This document shows positions 6,492 through 7,855 of a DNA stretch of 7,855 bases, in pieces. The notes under the pieces were generated by a model. The model saw nothing but the letters and a program-made list of their open reading frames with translations, was not told the DNA's origin and ran no database searches. This DNA comes from Pseudomonadota bacterium (GTDB lineage Bacteria; Pseudomonadota; Alphaproteobacteria; Sphingomonadales; Sphingomonadaceae): assembly GCA_947474905.1 (NCBI GenBank), contig CANJKQ010000030.1:1-7855 (forward strand), written 5' to 3'. The position numbers and the translations under genes are program-made. Position 1 is the stretch's first letter, and each line of letters starts with the position of its first letter.

Positions 6492-7683
6492 CCTGCCCGG
6501 TCCGGCGGGCAACCAGCCGGACCGACCAAATACCGCCGCGGCGCCAGCCACGACCCATCGCTTCGTCGCGCTTGACAGTTTGCGCGGCGTTTGTGCGTGT
6601 ATCGTCGTCTTGTATCATCTGGGCGGTACCATCCAACTGACCGAGCTGCCGCTCATCCGGGCAGGCTGGCTGTTTGTCGATTTTTTCTTTGTATTGAGCG
6701 GCTTCGTCATCGCGGCGGCCTATCGTGATCGGCTGGCGCGGGGGTTTCCCGTCGGGCGGTTCATGGTCCTGCGACTGGGCCGCATCTATCCGCTCCATGT
6801 CGCGGTGCTGCTGACGATGGTGGCGTGGGAAAGTGCCCGCCTCAAGCTTGGCGGCGGCTGGGGTCACGAGACCTTCCCGGCGGATCGCGTGCCGAGCGCG
6901 GTGCCGGTCAACCTCGCGCTGCTCCAGATTTTCGGCCTGTATGATCGACCGACCTGGAACGGCCCGAGCTGGAGCATTGCGGCCGAGGTGTGGACTTATC
7001 TCGCCGCTGCGCTGTGCTTCCAAAAAACGGGCAGGGCGGCGGTGCCGGTGGTGGGGGCGGCGGTGATTGCATCGGGTGTCGCGCTGGCGTTGATCGGCGA
7101 CGCCTATCTCGATCGCATGGCGTCATGGTCGCTATTGAGGTGCTTCTATGGCTTCGGGCTGGGCGTGCTGGGGTGGCGAGTCTTTGGCCGGGTGTCGCAT
7201 CGGCGATGGTCGTTGGGACTGGCGACCGTGGCGGAGTGCGGGTTGTTGCTGGCGATCACCTTCTTTGTCCCGCTCGCCAATGCCGATCGCCCGCTCAGCA
7301 TGCTTTGCCCGCTGCTGTTTGTGGCGGCGGTGCTGGTGTTCGCGCTGGAACGGGGCATGGTCAGCCGGTTGCTGATGCAGCGGCCTTTTGTTCTGGTCGG
7401 AAGCCTGTCTTACTCGATTTACATGATCCATATTCTCGCGGTGCCGCGCGCACTAACCCTCGCGCACCTGCTGGGGCCCGTGCTGGGCGTTCGGGTTGCC
7501 AGCGACTTGGTCGTCGGCGCGCTGGCGGGTCGCTGGACGCTGGCGGCGCTGATGCTCGCCATCGTTATTGCCTGTGCGCAAGCGACCTATCTCGCCATCG
7601 AGCAGCCCTGCCGCGCCTGGTCGCGCCGCCTGGCCGCGCGCTGGGGCGTGAAGTCAGCCGAGGACACCGCGCCCGCGCTTTAG
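6487..7683 (+). CDS. Integral-membrane acyltransferase (Acyltransferase_3 / OafA-like)
   Basis: A 398-residue multi-spanning inner-membrane protein of the acyltransferase-3 family, whose members usually transfer acetyl or other acyl groups to sugars of O-antigen, exopolysaccharide or glycans. Motifs: FVALDSLRGVCACIVVLYHL (26-45) with the conserved Arg33 and His44, FFFVLSGFVI (66-75), RLGRIYPLH (96-104), NGPSWSIAAEVW (158-169), GSLSYSIYMIH (305-315) and YLAIEQPCR (368-376), with about ten hydrophobic segments between. I chose the GTG at 6487: GGAG (6475-6478) lies 8 nt before it and it overlaps the preceding TGA; a TTG at 6481 and GTG at 6484 are possible. The acceptor cannot be told, and no glycan genes are nearby. 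It lies inside a gat cluster, so it is an accessory gene sharing a housekeeping transcript. It ends in TAG, followed by a 133-bp spacer. Confidence 0.92.
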   Translation: MSLPGPAGNQPDRPNTAAAPATTHRFVALDSLRGVCACIVVLYHLGGTIQLTELPLIRAGWLFVDFFFVLSGFVIAAAYRDRLARGFPVGRFMVLRLGRIYPLHVAVLLTMVAWESARLKLGGGWGHETFPADRVPSAVPVNLALLQIFGLYDRPTWNGPSWSIAAEVWTYLAAALCFQKTGRAAVPVVGAAVIASGVALALIGDAYLDRMASWSLLRCFYGFGLGVLGWRVFGRVSHRRWSLGLATVAECGLLLAITFFVPLANADRPLSMLCPLLFVAAVLVFALERGMVSRLLMQRPFVLVGSLSYSIYMIHILAVPRALTLAHLLGPVLGVRVASDLVVGALAGRWTLAALMLAIVIACAQATYLAIEQPCRAWSRRLAARWGVKSAEDTAPAL

Positions 7684-7784
7684 GCAATTCTGCCCGCTCC
7701 GTTCGGACCAAGCGCCGTCGAGGCGCGCTGGGGTTGATCGACGCGCGGCAGGGGCCGAAGGAAGGGCACTGGTTAAGGGGTGCA

Positions 7785-7812
7785 GTTCCGCCTCGGCTCG
7801 TGCTAGCGGAAC
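7785..7812 (+). promoter_or_regulatory. Inverted repeat over the gatB ribosome-binding site
   Basis: GTTCCGC (7785-7791) and GCGGAAC (7806-7812) are perfect 7-bp complements separated by 14 nt. The right arm contains the only Shine-Dalgarno-like bases before the ATG at 7817 (AGCGGA, 7805-7810), so folding would hide the ribosome-binding site. No T-run follows, so it is not a terminator. The rest of the 133-bp spacer (7684-7784) shows only a weak 5-bp inverted repeat (GCGCC/GGCGC, 7712-7726). Confidence 0.4.
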
Positions 7813-7816
7813 CGAC

Positions 7817-7855
7817 ATGATCGAATCAGGAACTTACACGATCCACGGCGACACC
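7817..7855 (+). CDS. gatB: Probable start of amidotransferase subunit B, partial
   Basis: The last 39 bases form an open frame reading MIESGTYTIHGDT. GatB proteins of related alphaproteobacteria start with a short YxIxGxTGEWEVVIGLE-type leader, and the remnant at 6344 has the similar VVHGDTGERDVV; the position after gatC and gatA fits. GatB binds the misacylated tRNA, phosphorylates the glutamyl or aspartyl group and transfers ammonia from GatA. Only 13 residues are visible, so the call rests mainly on context and on the IHGDT match. It is not overlapped by the preceding gene and has only a weak AGCGGA ribosome-binding site inside an inverted repeat. Confidence 0.7.
   Translation, partial: MIESGTYTIHGDT

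Noticed and set aside
6253..7023. 256-codon minus-strand open frame across the fusion remnant and acyltransferase start
   Set aside because: It is antisense to three coupled frames, with low-complexity Arg/Gln/Pro composition and no motif.
7712..7726. GCGCC-GTCGA-GGCGC inverted repeat after the acyltransferase
   Set aside because: The 5-bp stem is too short and no T-run follows, so it does not support a terminator.
6990..7820. 276-codon plus-strand open frame running past the acyltransferase stop
   Set aside because: This is an alternative frame of the acyltransferase gene with a Gly/Arg-rich composition typical of frame shadows; its far end in the spacer has no recognisable domain.

Overview
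The window reads as ordinary chromosomal DNA of a high-GC alphaproteobacterium, most likely a member of the Sphingomonadales. The grounds are the GC-rich codon use, the pyrB–inactive-dihydroorotase pair, the gatC–gatA–gatB order, GatA ending in ...ARPGAWW, and a REP-type double hairpin of the kind common in these genomes. The genus call is inferred from protein resemblance, not from a search.

Layout. On the minus strand, 1909→1, lie pyrB (aspartate carbamoyltransferase) and a dihydroorotase-like gene cut by the window edge, joined by an ATGA overlap. The visible part of the second gene lacks the metal-binding HxH and other active-site residues, so it looks like a non-catalytic PyrC'/PyrX partner of the transcarbamoylase. 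A 129-bp divergent spacer with a 6-bp dyad separates pyrB from a small hemerythrin-like gene (2039–2470, plus strand). That gene converges on ruvX, and the two stop codons share one CTAG. ruvX is preceded in its operon by a DUF3089 alpha/beta-hydrolase-like gene, again with an ATGA overlap. A 153-bp divergent spacer leads to the Glu-tRNA(Gln)/Asp-tRNA(Asn) amidotransferase cluster on the plus strand: gatC, a 74-bp double-hairpin repeat, gatA, then accessory genes, and the first 13 codons of a gatB-like frame at the right edge.

The most notable part is 6013–7855. Two unrelated genes stand between gatA and gatB: a 95-residue protein of unknown family and an integral-membrane acyltransferase of the Acyltransferase_3 family. 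Between them is a 48-codon in-frame fusion whose first 33 codons look like a GatB N-terminus and whose last 15 codons repeat the GatA C-terminus. It looks like the scar of a recombination that stacked two alternative gatA–gatB intergenic cargos (gatA–unknown–gatB' joined to 'gatA–acyltransferase–gatB). The joins gatA/unknown, unknown/fusion and fusion/acyltransferase are all 4-nt stop/start overlaps, so the scar may now serve as a translational bridge.

Functions in the window: pyrimidine synthesis (pyrB and partner), rRNA maturation or recombination (ruvX), tRNA-dependent amidation (gatCAB), and accessory functions (hemerythrin-like, DUF3089, acyltransferase, unknown). I see no tRNA, rRNA, CRISPR array, transposase or integrase.
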